Origin: Oscillospiraceae bacterium
GTDB taxonomy: Bacteria > Bacillota > Clostridia > UBA1381
Length of the DNA stretch: 42,860 nt
Direction of reading: 5' to 3'
Assembly (NCBI GenBank): GCA_022509005.1
Contig: JAFLUC010000013.1
Coordinates: 1-42,860, forward strand
Shown: one piece after another, positions 1 to 7,205 of the stretch
Position numbering within the stretch: position 1 is the stretch's first letter
Layout of the letters: each line of letters opens with the position of its first letter
Position numbers and translations under genes: made by a program
Notes under the pieces: generated by a model
The model's database searches: none
Told to the model about the DNA's origin: nothing
Seen by the model: the letters and a program-made list of their open reading frames with translations, nothing else

Positions 1-19
1 AATGATTGGAGGCACAACA

Positions 20-169
20 ATGAGAGTTAAGATTACTTTAGCTTGCCAGGAATGTAAGCAGAGAAATTACAACACAATGAAGAATAAGAAGAATGATCCT
101 GACAGACTTGAAATGAGTAAGTATTGTAAGTTCTGCAGAAAGCATACTACACATAAGGAAACAAAGTAA
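20..169 (+). CDS. rpmG: 50S ribosomal protein L33
   Basis: Translation gives a 49-residue basic protein starting [12 protein letters not shown], with two CxxC pairs (CQEC near residues 9-12 and CKFC near 36-39) and a lysine-rich C-terminus, the form of zinc-binding L33 of the large ribosomal subunit. The length is normal for the family. A GGAGG ribosome binding site lies about 7 bases before the ATG. It sits directly upstream of secE and nusG, the usual bacterial arrangement. The gene is too short for most ORF callers but is complete here. Identification is secure from motif, size and context. Confidence 0.96.
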   Translation: MRVKITLACQECKQRNYNTMKNKKNDPDRLEMSKYCKFCRKHTTHKETK

Positions 170-209
170 GTTTTAAGGGACTGTTATTTAAAAGTAAAGG
201 AGTAGTAGT

Positions 210-440
210 ATGGCTGAGGCAAATGCAGTATCAAAGACAAAGAAGCCTTTCTTTGCAAGAATAAAGAAATTTTTTAAGGACACAAAATCAGAGCTTAAAA
301 AGGTAACGTGGCCGTCAAAGGAACAGTTGAAGCAGAATACGGGTATTATTATTGCGTTCATCATTATGGTTGCTATATTCCTTTTAATATTCGACACAGC
401 GTTCGGAGCGCTTGTAAGCTTCCTTCCAAAGCTGTCATAA
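210..440 (+). CDS. secE: Preprotein translocase subunit SecE
   Basis: The product is a 76-residue protein with a charged N-terminal half, the family signature ELKKVTWPSKEQL (about residues 28-40) and one C-terminal membrane segment (about residues 46-70), as in the short single-span SecE of Firmicutes. SecE clamps SecY in the membrane protein-conducting channel. An AAAGGAG ribosome binding site precedes the ATG. It lies between rpmG and nusG, the canonical order, and is probably co-transcribed with them. The signature, the single span and the context make this certain. Confidence 0.97.
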   Translation: MAEANAVSKTKKPFFARIKKFFKDTKSELKKVTWPSKEQLKQNTGIIIAFIIMVAIFLLIFDTAFGALVSFLPKLS

Positions 441-467
441 TACAGATTTGCTGAATGGAGGATGAAT

Positions 468-992
468 ATGGCAGAAGATGCTAAGTGGTATGTAGCTCAC
501 ACATATTCCGGTTACGAGAATAAGGTTAAGGAAAGTATAGAAAAGACTGTTGAGAACCGCGGTTTACAAAATCTCATCATGGACGTAAAGGTTCCGGTTG
601 AGGATGTAGTTGAAAAGCGCGGCGATACAGAGAAGATAGTTCAGAGAAAGATTTTCCCGGGTTATGTTGTAATCAAAATGATTATGACTGATGAGAGCTG
701 GTACGTTGTTCGTAACACACGCGGCGTCACAGGCTTTGTAGGCCCCGGTTCAAAACCGGTTCCGCTCTCAGATTCCGAGGTAAGAATGATGGGTGTTGAC
801 GAGGTTCGCCGAGCTGAAATTAAGCTTAGCGTAGGTGATCTTGTAGAGATCCAGGCAGGTCCGATGGAGGGCTTCTCGGGAAATATCGAGAAAATCGATC
901 AGGAAACAGGTACTCTTTGGGTTACCGTTTCAATGTTCGGCCGCGAGACATCTGTGGAAATTAACTACACACAGGTTGCGCTTGTCGATTAA
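468..992 (+). CDS. nusG: Transcription termination/antitermination protein NusG
   Basis: The 174-residue product has an N-terminal NGN domain (KWYVAHTYSGYE...; FPGYVVIKM near residue 65) and a C-terminal KOW motif (VGDLVEIQAGPMEGFSG). NusG binds RNA polymerase and modulates pausing, termination and transcription-translation coupling. An ATG at 462 touches the GGAGG at 457-461 and would leave no spacing, so the ATG at 468, six bases after it, is the likely start (MAEDAKWYV). It is 27 bases downstream of secE in the same operon. Identification is secure; only the start choice is inferred. Confidence 0.97.
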   Translation: MAEDAKWYVAHTYSGYENKVKESIEKTVENRGLQNLIMDVKVPVEDVVEKRGDTEKIVQRKIFPGYVVIKMIMTDESWYVVRNTRGVTGFVGPGSKPVPLSDSEVRMMGVDEVRRAEIKLSVGDLVEIQAGPMEGFSGNIEKIDQETGTLWVTVSMFGRETSVEINYTQVALVD

Positions 993-1030
993 AATTGTTT
1001 ACTTAAGCCCATGGCTTTAGTATATAAAAG

Positions 1031-1045
1031 GCACGAAAAGTGCCG
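1031..1045 (+). other. Small hairpin between nusG and rplK
   Basis: GGCAC GAAAA GTGCC (1030-1045) forms a five-base-pair stem-loop just 5' of the L1-type leader. There is no following U-tract, so it is not an intrinsic terminator. It may be part of the folded rplK leader. A weak promoter-like pair (TTGTTT at 995, TAGTAT at 1018, 17-base gap) lies just upstream; I do not rely on it. Confidence 0.4.
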
Positions 1046-1059
1046 TCCCTCTGGAAACA

Positions 1060-1092
1060 GTGGGAGGACATGTTATTGTCCGATTTTACCAC
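1060..1092 (+). promoter_or_regulatory. L1-type autoregulatory leader in front of rplK-rplA
   Basis: The leader reads GTGGGAGGACA at 1060-1070 and TTTTACCAC at 1084-1092, closing with GTGG/CCAC and an inner GGACA/TGTCC stem. This copies the two conserved strands of the L1-binding site in 23S rRNA helix 77 (GUGGGAGG... and ...AUACCAC). Known biology: L1 represses the L11-L1 operon by binding an rRNA-like site in the mRNA leader. Here it lies 42 bases before the rplK start and upstream of rplA, which encodes L1. The sequence mimicry is seen directly; the function is inferred from the family. Confidence 0.8.
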
Positions 1093-1134
1093 ATCAAGCG
1101 TTTATTCGCTTTAGAATTTAAGGAGGTGGCCGTA

Positions 1135-1560
1135 ATGGCACAGAAGGTAACAGGTTATATTAAGTTGCAGATTCCTGCCGGCAAAGCAACACCGGCACCA
1201 CCGGTTGGTCCTGCATTGGGTCAGCATGGTGTAAACATTATGCAGTTCACAAAGGAATTTAACGAGAAGACAAAGCAGGATGCAGGTCTTATTATCCCGG
1301 TAGTAATTACCGTTTACGCTGACCGTTCATTCTCATTCGTTACAAAGACTCCGCCGGCTGCAGTATTGATCAAGAAGGCTTGTAAGATAGAGAGCGGTTC
1401 AGGCGTTCCTAACAAGACAAAGGTTGCTACAATTTCAAAGGCTGACGTTGAGCAGATCGCAAAGACAAAGATGCCGGATCTTAACGCAGCATCACTTGAA
1501 GCAGCTATGAGCATGATCGCAGGTACTTGCAGAAGCATGGGCGTAGTAGTAGGAGACTAA
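1135..1560 (+). CDS. rplK: 50S ribosomal protein L11
   Basis: The 141-residue product ([30 protein letters not shown]...) has the L11 N-terminal proline-rich signature [15 protein letters not shown] and a C-terminal rRNA-binding domain ending [13 protein letters not shown]11 builds the GTPase-associated centre with L10 and L7/L12 and is needed for ribosome-dependent RelA activity. A longer in-frame extension begins at 1060 inside the L1-type leader, but the ATG at 1135 follows AAGGAGGTGG and gives exactly the family length. Followed closely by rplA. Confidence 0.98.
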   Translation: MAQKVTGYIKLQIPAGKATPAPPVGPALGQHGVNIMQFTKEFNEKTKQDAGLIIPVVITVYADRSFSFVTKTPPAAVLIKKACKIESGSGVPNKTKVATISKADVEQIAKTKMPDLNAASLEAAMSMIAGTCRSMGVVVGD

Positions 1561-1628
1561 TAGAGTATTTAGTTTAAAGAATGAGGTGGGAGGGATTTTT
1601 CCCGCTTAACCACGAAGGAGGATTTAAA

Positions 1629-2321
1629 ATGTTCAGAGGTAAAAAGTACAAGGACAGTGTTAAGCTTGTAGATAAGACAAAGCTTTATGACACTGAAGAA
1701 GCTATGAAGCTTGTTACAGAGACAGCAAGAGCTAAGTTTGACGAGACTGTTGAAGCTCACATAAAGCTCGGTGTTGACTCAAGACATGCAGACCAGCAGG
1801 TAAGAGGCGCAATCGTTCTTCCGCACGGAACAGGTAAGAGCGTTAAGGTTCTCGTATTTGCAAGAGGTCCTAAGGCTGAGGAAGCTAAGGCAGCAGGCGC
1901 TGACTATGTTGGCGAGATGGATCTCGTAGAAAAGATTCAGGGCGAAAACTGGTTCGATTTCGACGTTGTTGTTGCAACTCCGGATATGATGGGTGTTGTT
2001 GGTCGTCTCGGTAGAGTGCTCGGTCCTAAGGGACTTATGCCGTCACCGAAGGCTGGCACAGTTACAATGGACGTTACAAAGGCTGTAAACGAGATTAAGG
2101 CAGGTAAGATTGAGTACAGACTCGATAAGACAAACATCATTCACTGCCCGATCGGTAAGGCATCATTCGGTGCGCAGAAGCTCACTGATAACTTCACAGC
2201 TCTTATCGGCGCTATCGTAAAGGCTAAGCCGGCAGCAGCTAAGGGTCAGTATCTCAGAAGCGTAGTTGTCGCTTCAACAATGGGCCCCGGAATAAAGGTT
2301 AACCAGGCAAAGTTAGGCTAA
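1629..2321 (+). CDS. rplA: 50S ribosomal protein L1
   Basis: The 230-residue protein matches L1: [15 protein letters not shown] at the N-terminus, the central domain [32 protein letters not shown] (around residues 117-150) and a C-terminal segment ending [12 protein letters not shown]1 forms the L1 stalk, moves deacylated tRNA to the E site, and in bacteria represses its own operon. The ATG at 1629 follows GAAGGAGG by a normal gap; an upstream in-frame start at 1581 has no ribosome binding site. Located directly downstream of rplK, with its presumed target leader at 1060-1092. Confidence 0.98.
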   Translation: MFRGKKYKDSVKLVDKTKLYDTEEAMKLVTETARAKFDETVEAHIKLGVDSRHADQQVRGAIVLPHGTGKSVKVLVFARGPKAEEAKAAGADYVGEMDLVEKIQGENWFDFDVVVATPDMMGVVGRLGRVLGPKGLMPSPKAGTVTMDVTKAVNEIKAGKIEYRLDKTNIIHCPIGKASFGAQKLTDNFTALIGAIVKAKPAAAKGQYLRSVVVASTMGPGIKVNQAKLG

Positions 2322-2347
2322 TCTTGAGAAAAAATTAAAATTTATAC

Positions 2348-2376
2348 TTGACAACTTAAAGATAATATGTTATCAT
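2348..2376 (+). promoter_or_regulatory. Sigma-A promoter for rplJ-rplL
   Basis: A consensus -35 TTGACA (2348-2353), a 17-base spacer and a -10 TATCAT (2371-2376) lie about 175 bases before rplJ and directly in front of the L10 attenuator leader. This gives rplJL a start site separate from rplKA. Confidence 0.85.
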
Positions 2377-2383
2377 ATACAAG

Positions 2384-2487
2384 TTGACAGACCGTAGACA
2401 GTCGGCATGAGAAATCTGTAAGTCCAACCGAGGTATAAATTCATTAGGAAATTTATGGCTCTTTGCGTCTACGGCAAAGAGCCTTTT
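2384..2487 (+). promoter_or_regulatory. L10 leader with transcription attenuator (rplJ leader)
   Basis: The transcript leader contains CCGTAGAC (2392-2399) and an intrinsic terminator hairpin with stem GGCTCTTTG (2457-2465) / CAAAGAGCC (2475-2483) followed by TTTT. The terminator loop holds GTCTACGG (2467-2474), the exact reverse complement of CCGTAGAC, so the two can form an alternative antiterminator pairing. This is the design of the Firmicute L10 leader family, in which the L10-L7/L12 complex binds the leader and promotes termination. The pairing is seen directly; the regulation is inferred from the known family. Confidence 0.88.
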
Positions 2488-2551
2488 AATTGCGTTCATA
2501 CACGGAACGGCAGTAAAGGCATAATAGAACACATCAGGAGGTGAAACATTT

Positions 2552-3124
2552 ATGCCAAACGCACAGGTTTTAGAAGCTAAGAAAGCACAGGTAGCGGCAG
2601 CAACTGAGCTCATCAGGTCAGCACAGACAGGTGTTCTCGTTGACTACAGAGGTCTTAACGTTGCTGAGGATACTGAGCTTAGAAATAAGCTTCGTGAAGC
2701 TAACGTAACTTACATGGTTATCAAAAACAAGATTCTTGAGAGAGCAGTCAAAGAGGCTGGTATCGAAGGTCTTGACGAGGTACTCCACGGACCGACAGCT
2801 CTTGCAGTTTCAGCTGAGGATGCAGTAGCTCCGGCTAAGGTCATTGCAGATTTTGCAAAGACAAATGATAAGCTCGAGCTTAAGGGCGGATTCATGGACG
2901 GCGCAGCAATGTCACTTGACGAGGTTAAGAAGCTTGCAGCTACACCGAACTTCGAGACATTGATAGCGAAGATGATGGGCAGCTTACAGTCACCGATCAG
3001 CGGCTTAGCAAGATTGCTTGCTACTGTTGTTGATGGCGGCGTTGAAATAGCTGATCTTATCGCAAACAAGGCTGCTGATGCTCCGGCAGAGGCAGAGACT
3101 CCGGCAGAAACACCGGCAGAATAA
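2552..3124 (+). CDS. rplJ: 50S ribosomal protein L10
   Basis: The 190-residue product opens MPNAQVLEAKKAQVAAATELI and contains VLVDYRGLNVAEDTELRNKLREA and VIKNKILERA, typical of L10. L10 anchors the L7/L12 dimers on the ribosomal stalk and is the repressor that binds its own leader. Compared with common 165-175-residue homologues it has a C-terminal tail rich in Pro-Ala-Glu (APAEAETPAETPAE), a low-complexity acidic extension. AGGAGGTGAAAC precedes the ATG. rplL follows after 66 bases. Confidence 0.98.
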   Translation: MPNAQVLEAKKAQVAAATELIRSAQTGVLVDYRGLNVAEDTELRNKLREANVTYMVIKNKILERAVKEAGIEGLDEVLHGPTALAVSAEDAVAPAKVIADFAKTNDKLELKGGFMDGAAMSLDEVKKLAATPNFETLIAKMMGSLQSPISGLARLLATVVDGGVEIADLIANKAADAPAEAETPAETPAE

Positions 3125-3190
3125 TCTTTAGAAGATTAACAAGAACAAATTAATTAATCCGAAATTAACAATCAATAGGAGGAAAATAAA

Positions 3191-3559
3191 ATGGCAGATT
3201 TAAATGCAATTCTTGATTCAATCAAGGAACTTAAGTTACTTGAAGTAGCAGAGCTCGTAAAAATGATGGAAGAGGAGTTCGGCGTAAGCGCAGCAGCTCC
3301 GGTTATGGTAGCAGGCGCAGCTGAAGGCGGCGCAGCAGCAGAAGAGAAGACAGAGTTCGACGTAGTACTTGCTGAGGTTGGTGCTTCAAAGATGAACGTT
3401 ATTAAGGCTGTTAAGGCTCTCACAGGTCTTGGTCTTAAGGAAGCAAAGGCTGCAGTTGACGGCGCTCCGGGCGTAATCAAGGAAGCTGTTCCGACTGAGG
3501 AAGCTCAGAAGATGAAGGAAGAGCTCGAAGCAGCTGGTGCTAAGGTTGAATTGAAGTAA
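3191..3559 (+). CDS. rplL: 50S ribosomal protein L7/L12
   Basis: The 122-residue acidic protein has the N-terminal dimerisation domain ([25 protein letters not shown]), an Ala/Gly-rich hinge near residues 35-50 and the C-terminal factor-binding domain ([32 protein letters not shown]). It recruits and stimulates translational GTPases. AGGAGG lies just before the ATG. In most Firmicutes rpoB follows; here a yceD-like gene follows instead, so the operon composition is altered at this point. Confidence 0.98.
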   Translation: MADLNAILDSIKELKLLEVAELVKMMEEEFGVSAAAPVMVAGAAEGGAAAEEKTEFDVVLAEVGASKMNVIKAVKALTGLGLKEAKAAVDGAPGVIKEAVPTEEAQKMKEELEAAGAKVELK

Positions 3560-3582
3560 TCATACTCTGATTTTATCTACAG

Positions 3583-3605
3583 CTTGCCGGATTATGTGCG
3601 GTAAG
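3583..3605 (+). other. Hairpin touching the ribosome binding site of the DUF177 gene
   Basis: CTTGCCG (3583-3589) and CGGTAAG (3599-3605) can form a seven-pair stem (one G-U) whose 3' arm overlaps the first bases of the AAGGAGG at 3603-3609. It could lower translation of the following gene relative to rplL. No U-tract follows, so it is not a terminator. Functional effect is inferred. Confidence 0.4.
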
Positions 3606-3616
3606 GAGGTTATATA

Positions 3617-4141
3617 ATGTTGATAGATTTATCTTCGATAATCAAGATAACAGGCGCTAAGATTGTGCTTAATGATACGGTAGGTATTAAAACTGCTGAA
3701 TTTCTTGGTGAAACATATAGCTTTAAGGAACCGCTTAAGATTAACGGTGAAATATTTAATAACGGTAAGTCACTCACACTTAAAGCCAGTGTAACGGGTA
3801 AGATGCAGACCGAATGTGCGAGATGTCTTAAGCCGATAGAGGTAGAGGTGGATTTTGATATCCACGAGCTTCTGTCACGTGCGGAGGACGGCGCACAGGA
3901 GGACGATGATGTTATCCTGTTTGACGGCTATGAGATTGAGCTTGACGATATCGTTACAGACCATTTCCTGATGAATATATCGGGAAGATACCTCTGTACA
4001 GAGGATTGTAAAGGACTTTGCCCCAAATGCGGTCATGACCTTAACGAAGGTGACTGCGGTTGTGACAGAGAATATATAGATCCGCGCTGGCAGGCTTTAG
4101 CGGATATACTTAATCAGCAGAAGGATGAAAATCCTGACTGA
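3617..4141 (+). CDS. YceD/DUF177 family protein (predicted 23S rRNA accumulation protein)
   Basis: The 174-residue product has the DUF177 core (ECARCLKPIEVEVDFDIHELL, then FDGYEIELDDIVTDHFLMNI) and a cysteine cluster CTEDCKGLCPKCGHDLNEGDCGC spread over about 25 residues, likely a zinc site. Family knowledge: YceD proteins sit next to rpmF in most bacteria and are linked to 23S rRNA processing or accumulation. The same linkage is kept here, with rpmF 46 bases downstream, supporting the assignment. AAGGAGG precedes the ATG. Molecular activity is not established from sequence. Confidence 0.88.
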   Translation: MLIDLSSIIKITGAKIVLNDTVGIKTAEFLGETYSFKEPLKINGEIFNNGKSLTLKASVTGKMQTECARCLKPIEVEVDFDIHELLSRAEDGAQEDDDVILFDGYEIELDDIVTDHFLMNISGRYLCTEDCKGLCPKCGHDLNEGDCGCDREYIDPRWQALADILNQQKDENPD

Positions 4142-4187
4142 TGGACTAAGCATTAGAGTATTGATATTTTAATTGGAGGTGTAACGA

Positions 4188-4367
4188 ATGGCAGTACCTA
4201 AGAATAAAGTTTCAAAAGCCAGAAGAGATAAGAGACGTGCTAACTGGAAGCTCACTGCTCCGAATTTGGTAGAGTGCCCACAGTGCCACACTCTTAAGCT
4301 GCCTCACAGAGTTTGTCCGAATTGCGGACAGTACAAGGGTAAGGAAGTTATCAAGGTTGAGGATTAA
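4188..4367 (+). CDS. rpmF: 50S ribosomal protein L32
   Basis: A 59-residue basic protein, [19 protein letters not shown] at the N-terminus and two zinc-binding CxxC pairs (CPQC near residues 30-33, CPNC near 43-46), matches L32 in sequence and length. TTGGAGGTG lies eight bases before the ATG. It follows the DUF177 gene as in most bacteria and is followed by a strong terminator at 4391, so it ends the transcription unit. plsX, the common next gene, is absent. Confidence 0.97.
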   Translation: MAVPKNKVSKARRDKRRANWKLTAPNLVECPQCHTLKLPHRVCPNCGQYKGKEVIKVED

Positions 4368-4390
4368 TTTCCGGCTTGTGAAGAGTATCC

Positions 4391-4420
4391 GGACCGTTCC
4401 GAAAGGAACGGTCCTTTTTT
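4391..4420 (+). terminator. Intrinsic terminator after rpmF
   Basis: GGACCGTTCC-GAAA-GGAACGGTCC is a perfect ten-pair stem with a GNRA-type tetraloop followed by TTTTTT. It closes the ribosomal-protein operon. Confidence 0.95.
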
Positions 4421-4441
4421 GCTGTATTTGCGTAAAATTCG

Positions 4442-4470
4442 TTGCAATAACGGATTAATTGTGATATACT
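4442..4470 (+). promoter_or_regulatory. Sigma-A promoter for folBK
   Basis: TTGCAA (4442-4447), 17 bases, TATACT (4465-4470), 34 bases before the folBK start and immediately after the rpmF terminator. Confidence 0.75.
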
Positions 4471-4503
4471 TACAGTATATCAAACAAACGGAGAACCACA
4501 ATT

Positions 4504-5334
4504 ATGAATGACTGTATTGAGATAAGGAATTTAATAGTATTTGCTAATCATGGAGTTATGCCTGAGGAGAAAACGATGGGACAGAAGTTCATGATTTCGA
4601 TGAAGCTGTATAATGATATGTCACAAGCGGCAAAAACAGACGATATAAATAAGGCTGTGAATTATGCCGAGGTATGTTCCTTTGTTACCGAGTTCACAAA
4701 GCAGAACCGCTGTAAGCTAATTGAAGCGGCAGCGGAGAATATTGCAAATGCGCTGCTTGTATGCTATCCGACGCTGTCGCGTGTGGATATAACCCTAAAA
4801 AAACCGTGGGCGCCAATCGGGCTGCCGCTTGACAGCGTCGCTGTAGAGCTCACGCGAAAAAGACATATTGTATATATAGGCATCGGCTCGAATATGGGCG
4901 ATAAGCAGGGGTATCTTGATTTCGCCGTTAAAAGCCTTGAGGAGAGCGATGTATGCAATGTAAGAAAGGTATCGAGATTCATTGTAACAAAGCCTTACGG
5001 AGGCGTAGAACAGGATGATTTCTTGAATGGCTGCATAGAGCTTGATACTGTTTTAGAGCCTAAGGCACTGCTGGATTTACTGCATGAAATAGAAAATAAG
5101 GCGGAAAGAAAGAGAGAGGTCCACTGGGGACCGCGCACGCTTGATCTTGATATTCTGCTATATGATGATATGGTTATGCACACGGACACACTTACAATCC
5201 CGCATCCGGAAATGGCAAAGCGTGAGTTTGTACTTTCGCCGCTTACTGAGATTGCGCCGTATGCGTATAACCCGGTGGCGAGAGATTATGCGGTGAATAT
5301 GCTTGAAAGGATAAAGTGTAATGATAACACCTGA
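4504..5334 (+). CDS. folBK: Bifunctional dihydroneopterin aldolase / HPPK (FolB-FolK fusion)
   Basis: This 276-residue protein carries two folate enzymes. Residues about 1-118 are dihydroneopterin aldolase (IRNLIVFANHGVMPEEK with the catalytic glutamate region at 21-22; ITLKKPWAPI carrying the family lysine). Residues about 121-276 are 6-hydroxymethyl-7,8-dihydropterin pyrophosphokinase (YIGIGSNMGDK; HWGPRTLDLDILLYDD; IPHPEMAKREFVLSPL). They catalyse consecutive steps making the pterin pyrophosphate used by FolP. FolB-FolK fusions are known; no other folate gene lies nearby. The 3' end overlaps the next gene by 14 bases, suggesting translational coupling. Confidence 0.95.
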   Translation: MNDCIEIRNLIVFANHGVMPEEKTMGQKFMISMKLYNDMSQAAKTDDINKAVNYAEVCSFVTEFTKQNRCKLIEAAAENIANALLVCYPTLSRVDITLKKPWAPIGLPLDSVAVELTRKRHIVYIGIGSNMGDKQGYLDFAVKSLEESDVCNVRKVSRFIVTKPYGGVEQDDFLNGCIELDTVLEPKALLDLLHEIENKAERKREVHWGPRTLDLDILLYDDMVMHTDTLTIPHPEMAKREFVLSPLTEIAPYAYNPVARDYAVNMLERIKCNDNT

Positions 5335-6304
5335 TTATTATGATAAGTTCGGCTGTATAGGCGGAAAATGCCGTAACAACTGCTGCAAAGGCGGCTGGGA
5401 TATTGAGGTGGATGATGATGCGCTCGACCGTTTCGGACAAATAGAAGGAAGCTTTGGCGAGCGTGTTCGCAGCGCGGTGAACGAAGAAAACTGCTTTAAG
5501 CATGTTGACGGTCACTGTCCGCTTCTAAGCGATGACGGCTGGTGTGAAATGGTGCGTCATGGTAAGGAGCTGTGTATCATCTGTGACGAATATCCGCGTT
5601 TTACCGAGTATTGGGAGGACTATTGCGAGCGCGGTATTTCTGTTTCCTGCGAGGCTGCGGCTGATATAATTCTTAACAACAAGTCAAAGGTGAAGCTGGC
5701 AGGTAAATCAGAGCCGTGCAGCGAGCCGATTTTCACGCTTATATATAAGGCGAGAAATAAGGTGTTTGAAATTCTGCAAAACCGTGATATTGATATTTTC
5801 AAGAGGATGAGCCTTGCGCTTGATTACACAGCGGAGCTGCAGGAGCAGATTAATATTGACGATTATAAAACCGAGCCGGATTTTGAGCCGGTTGACCGTC
5901 GTGAGAACCATATAAGCGCTGCGGCATATATTGATTTTATAAAAGATCTTGAAATGCTCAATCCCTCATGGGGGGATATTTTGAAAAGGGTTTATGAGCA
6001 TGAGAAAAATGCTCCGGTGCATACTGTAAATGAGCTTATGGCGGAGCAGCTTATAGTGTATTTTGTTTTCAGGTATTATTTGAAGGGTGCGTTTGATTGT
6101 GATGTGCTTTCAAAAATGAAGCTTGCAATAGTAAGCGTTATGACAATCATTGCAATAGAGAATGTACTTGGCGATTTTGCGGAGTGTGCAAGATTGTATT
6201 CGATCGAGATTGAGCATGACGAGGATAATCTTGAAGCGATTTATGATGAGTTTTTGTTTAGTGATGTTCTGACCTATGAGAATATACTGGATATGATAGG
6301 ATAA
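5321..6304 (+). CDS. FliB-like (flagellin lysine N-methylase family) cysteine-rich protein
   Basis: The 327-residue protein has an N-terminal cysteine pattern C12-x4-C17-x3-CC21-22 followed by GGW, then C66, C75, and CIICDEYPRF (C85, C88). This arrangement is that of the FliB family and related YkgJ-type CxxCxxCC metal-binding proteins. FliB methylates flagellin lysines in Salmonella, but many Clostridia carry homologues without that role proven. It overlaps folBK by 14 bases and no flagellar gene is in the window, so the substrate is unknown. The C-terminal two thirds are largely helical with no motif I recognise. Confidence 0.75.
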   Translation: MITPDYYDKFGCIGGKCRNNCCKGGWDIEVDDDALDRFGQIEGSFGERVRSAVNEENCFKHVDGHCPLLSDDGWCEMVRHGKELCIICDEYPRFTEYWEDYCERGISVSCEAAADIILNNKSKVKLAGKSEPCSEPIFTLIYKARNKVFEILQNRDIDIFKRMSLALDYTAELQEQINIDDYKTEPDFEPVDRRENHISAAAYIDFIKDLEMLNPSWGDILKRVYEHEKNAPVHTVNELMAEQLIVYFVFRYYLKGAFDCDVLSKMKLAIVSVMTIIAIENVLGDFAECARLYSIEIEHDEDNLEAIYDEFLFSDVLTYENILDMIG

Positions 6305-6314
6305 AAACGGTTGT

Positions 6315-6351
6315 CAGCAAATATTTGTTGTTTTTCGATAAATATTTGTTG
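6315..6351 (+). promoter_or_regulatory. Pair of palindromic operator-like boxes
   Basis: Two copies of a 16-base near-palindrome, CAGCAAATATTTGTTG (6315-6330) and CGATAAATATTTGTTG (6336-6351), lie head to tail, the second overlapping the -35 of the DUF2975 promoter. Flanking bases extend the region into a 16-base inverted repeat (6311-6326 with 6340-6355). A third copy precedes the VanZ-like gene at 7158. The likely ligand is the XRE regulator encoded at 6900; this is inferred. Confidence 0.65.
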
Positions 6352-6377
6352 ACAATTATTTTTTTATCTGTTATAAT
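6349..6377 (+). promoter_or_regulatory. Consensus sigma-A promoter for the DUF2975-XRE unit
   Basis: TTGACA (6349-6354), 17 bases, TATAAT (6372-6377): a perfect consensus pair. A promoter this strong overlapping an operator-like box suggests repression control. Confidence 0.88.
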
Positions 6378-6435
6378 ATAGCCGAAAGTGAGCAATCCGC
6401 TTGTGGATTGTAGCGTAGAAAGAGGCGGTGGTATA

Positions 6436-6879
6436 ATGAACAGGCTTAACAAAATTACAAAGCTCATAGTTGATATTTTATTTTATATTGGAATACTCTG
6501 TGTTATTTCCGTACCGTTTACGGTAAAGTATATCAGCGGATTTTATGGTTATAACAGCAGAGAGACAGTAATATTTGCAATAATGCTGATTATAACCGGT
6601 ATTGCAGCGGTATATATACTGTATGAATTCAAGCGTATGTTCAGAACGCTTGTTGGCGGTAATCCTTTTGTAGCAGCAAATGTAAACAGTCTAAAAAGAA
6701 TGGCGGTTTCATGCGTTATAATTACGGCTGTTTATTTAGTGAAGTGCTTTATGATGTTTACATTTGCTACGGTGGTAATTGTGATAGTATTTGGTATAGG
6801 AACCCTGTTCTGCCTGGTGTTAAAGGATTTATTCAGGCAGGCGGTGGAATACAAGGAAGAAAATGACCTGACAGTTTAG
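6436..6879 (+). CDS. DUF2975 family membrane protein
   Basis: The 147-residue protein has four predicted membrane segments (about residues 10-30, 42-64, 88-110 and 112-136) and the feature GNPFVAANVNSLKRMA between the second and third, as in DUF2975 proteins such as YoaS. It is followed after 20 bases by a small XRE regulator, the usual partner of this family. The ATG at 6436 follows AGAGGCGG; an upstream in-frame start at 6388 overlaps the transcription start region and is less likely. Function is unknown; these pairs are commonly two-gene regulatory modules. A second unit of the same architecture lies at 33626-34406. Confidence 0.82.
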   Translation: MNRLNKITKLIVDILFYIGILCVISVPFTVKYISGFYGYNSRETVIFAIMLIITGIAAVYILYEFKRMFRTLVGGNPFVAANVNSLKRMAVSCVIITAVYLVKCFMMFTFATVVIVIVFGIGTLFCLVLKDLFRQAVEYKEENDLTV

Positions 6880-6899
6880 AGAAGAGGAGTTGACAGCAG

Positions 6900-7103
6900 G
6901 TGTCTATTGTAATAAACCTGGACGTAATGATGGCAAAACGGAAAATCGGATTAATGGAGCTTGCCGATAAAATGGGAATAACCCCGGCAAATTTGTCGAT
7001 TTTGAAAAACAACAAGGCAAAGGCTGTGCGGTTTGCAACATTGGAGAGGATCTGCGAAATCCTCGACTGTCAGCCGGGCGATATATTGGAGTTCAGAAAA
7101 TAA
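6900..7103 (+). CDS. Small XRE-family (YozG-like) transcriptional regulator
   Basis: The 67-residue protein is essentially a single helix-turn-helix domain: LMELADKMGITPANLSILKNNKAKAVRFATLERICEIL, ending CQPGDILEF. The start is a GTG at 6900 with GAGGAG ten bases upstream. It is downstream of DUF2975 in the same unit and ends just before a terminator-like hairpin. By hand alignment 37 of 65 positions match the XRE protein at 33626-33838, so the two modules are paralogous. Probable targets are the palindromic boxes at 6315-6351 and 7158-7173, an inference from proximity. Confidence 0.88.
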   Translation: MSIVINLDVMMAKRKIGLMELADKMGITPANLSILKNNKAKAVRFATLERICEILDCQPGDILEFRK

Positions 7104-7108
7104 GCTTT

Positions 7109-7137
7109 TATCCCTGTATAATCAGGGATAATTTTAA
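7109..7137 (+). terminator. Probable weak terminator after the XRE gene
   Basis: TATCCCTG (7109-7116), a six-base loop and CAGGGATA (7123-7130) form an eight-pair stem followed by ATTTTAAT, an imperfect U-tract. Confidence 0.6.
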
Positions 7138-7157
7138 TAATACAAATTATCGAAAAA

Positions 7158-7173
7158 CAATAAATATTTATTG
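7158..7173 (+). promoter_or_regulatory. Third copy of the palindromic box, before the VanZ-like gene
   Basis: CAATAAATATTTATTG is a perfect 16-base palindrome (20 bases perfect if extended to 7156-7175) and matches the two boxes at 6315-6351. In addition TATCGAAAAACAA (7148-7160) recurs inverted at 6328-6340. It lies 33 bases before the VanZ-like start, placing that gene in the probable regulon of the XRE protein. Confidence 0.65.
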
Positions 7174-7205
7174 TTGTAGATTTGAGAAGCAGAAAGGAGT
7201 CATAC

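Noticed and set aside
1060..1134. N-terminal extension of rplK starting at GTG 1060
   Set aside because: It would run through the L1-type leader and lacks a ribosome binding site; the ATG at 1135 gives the normal 141-residue L11.
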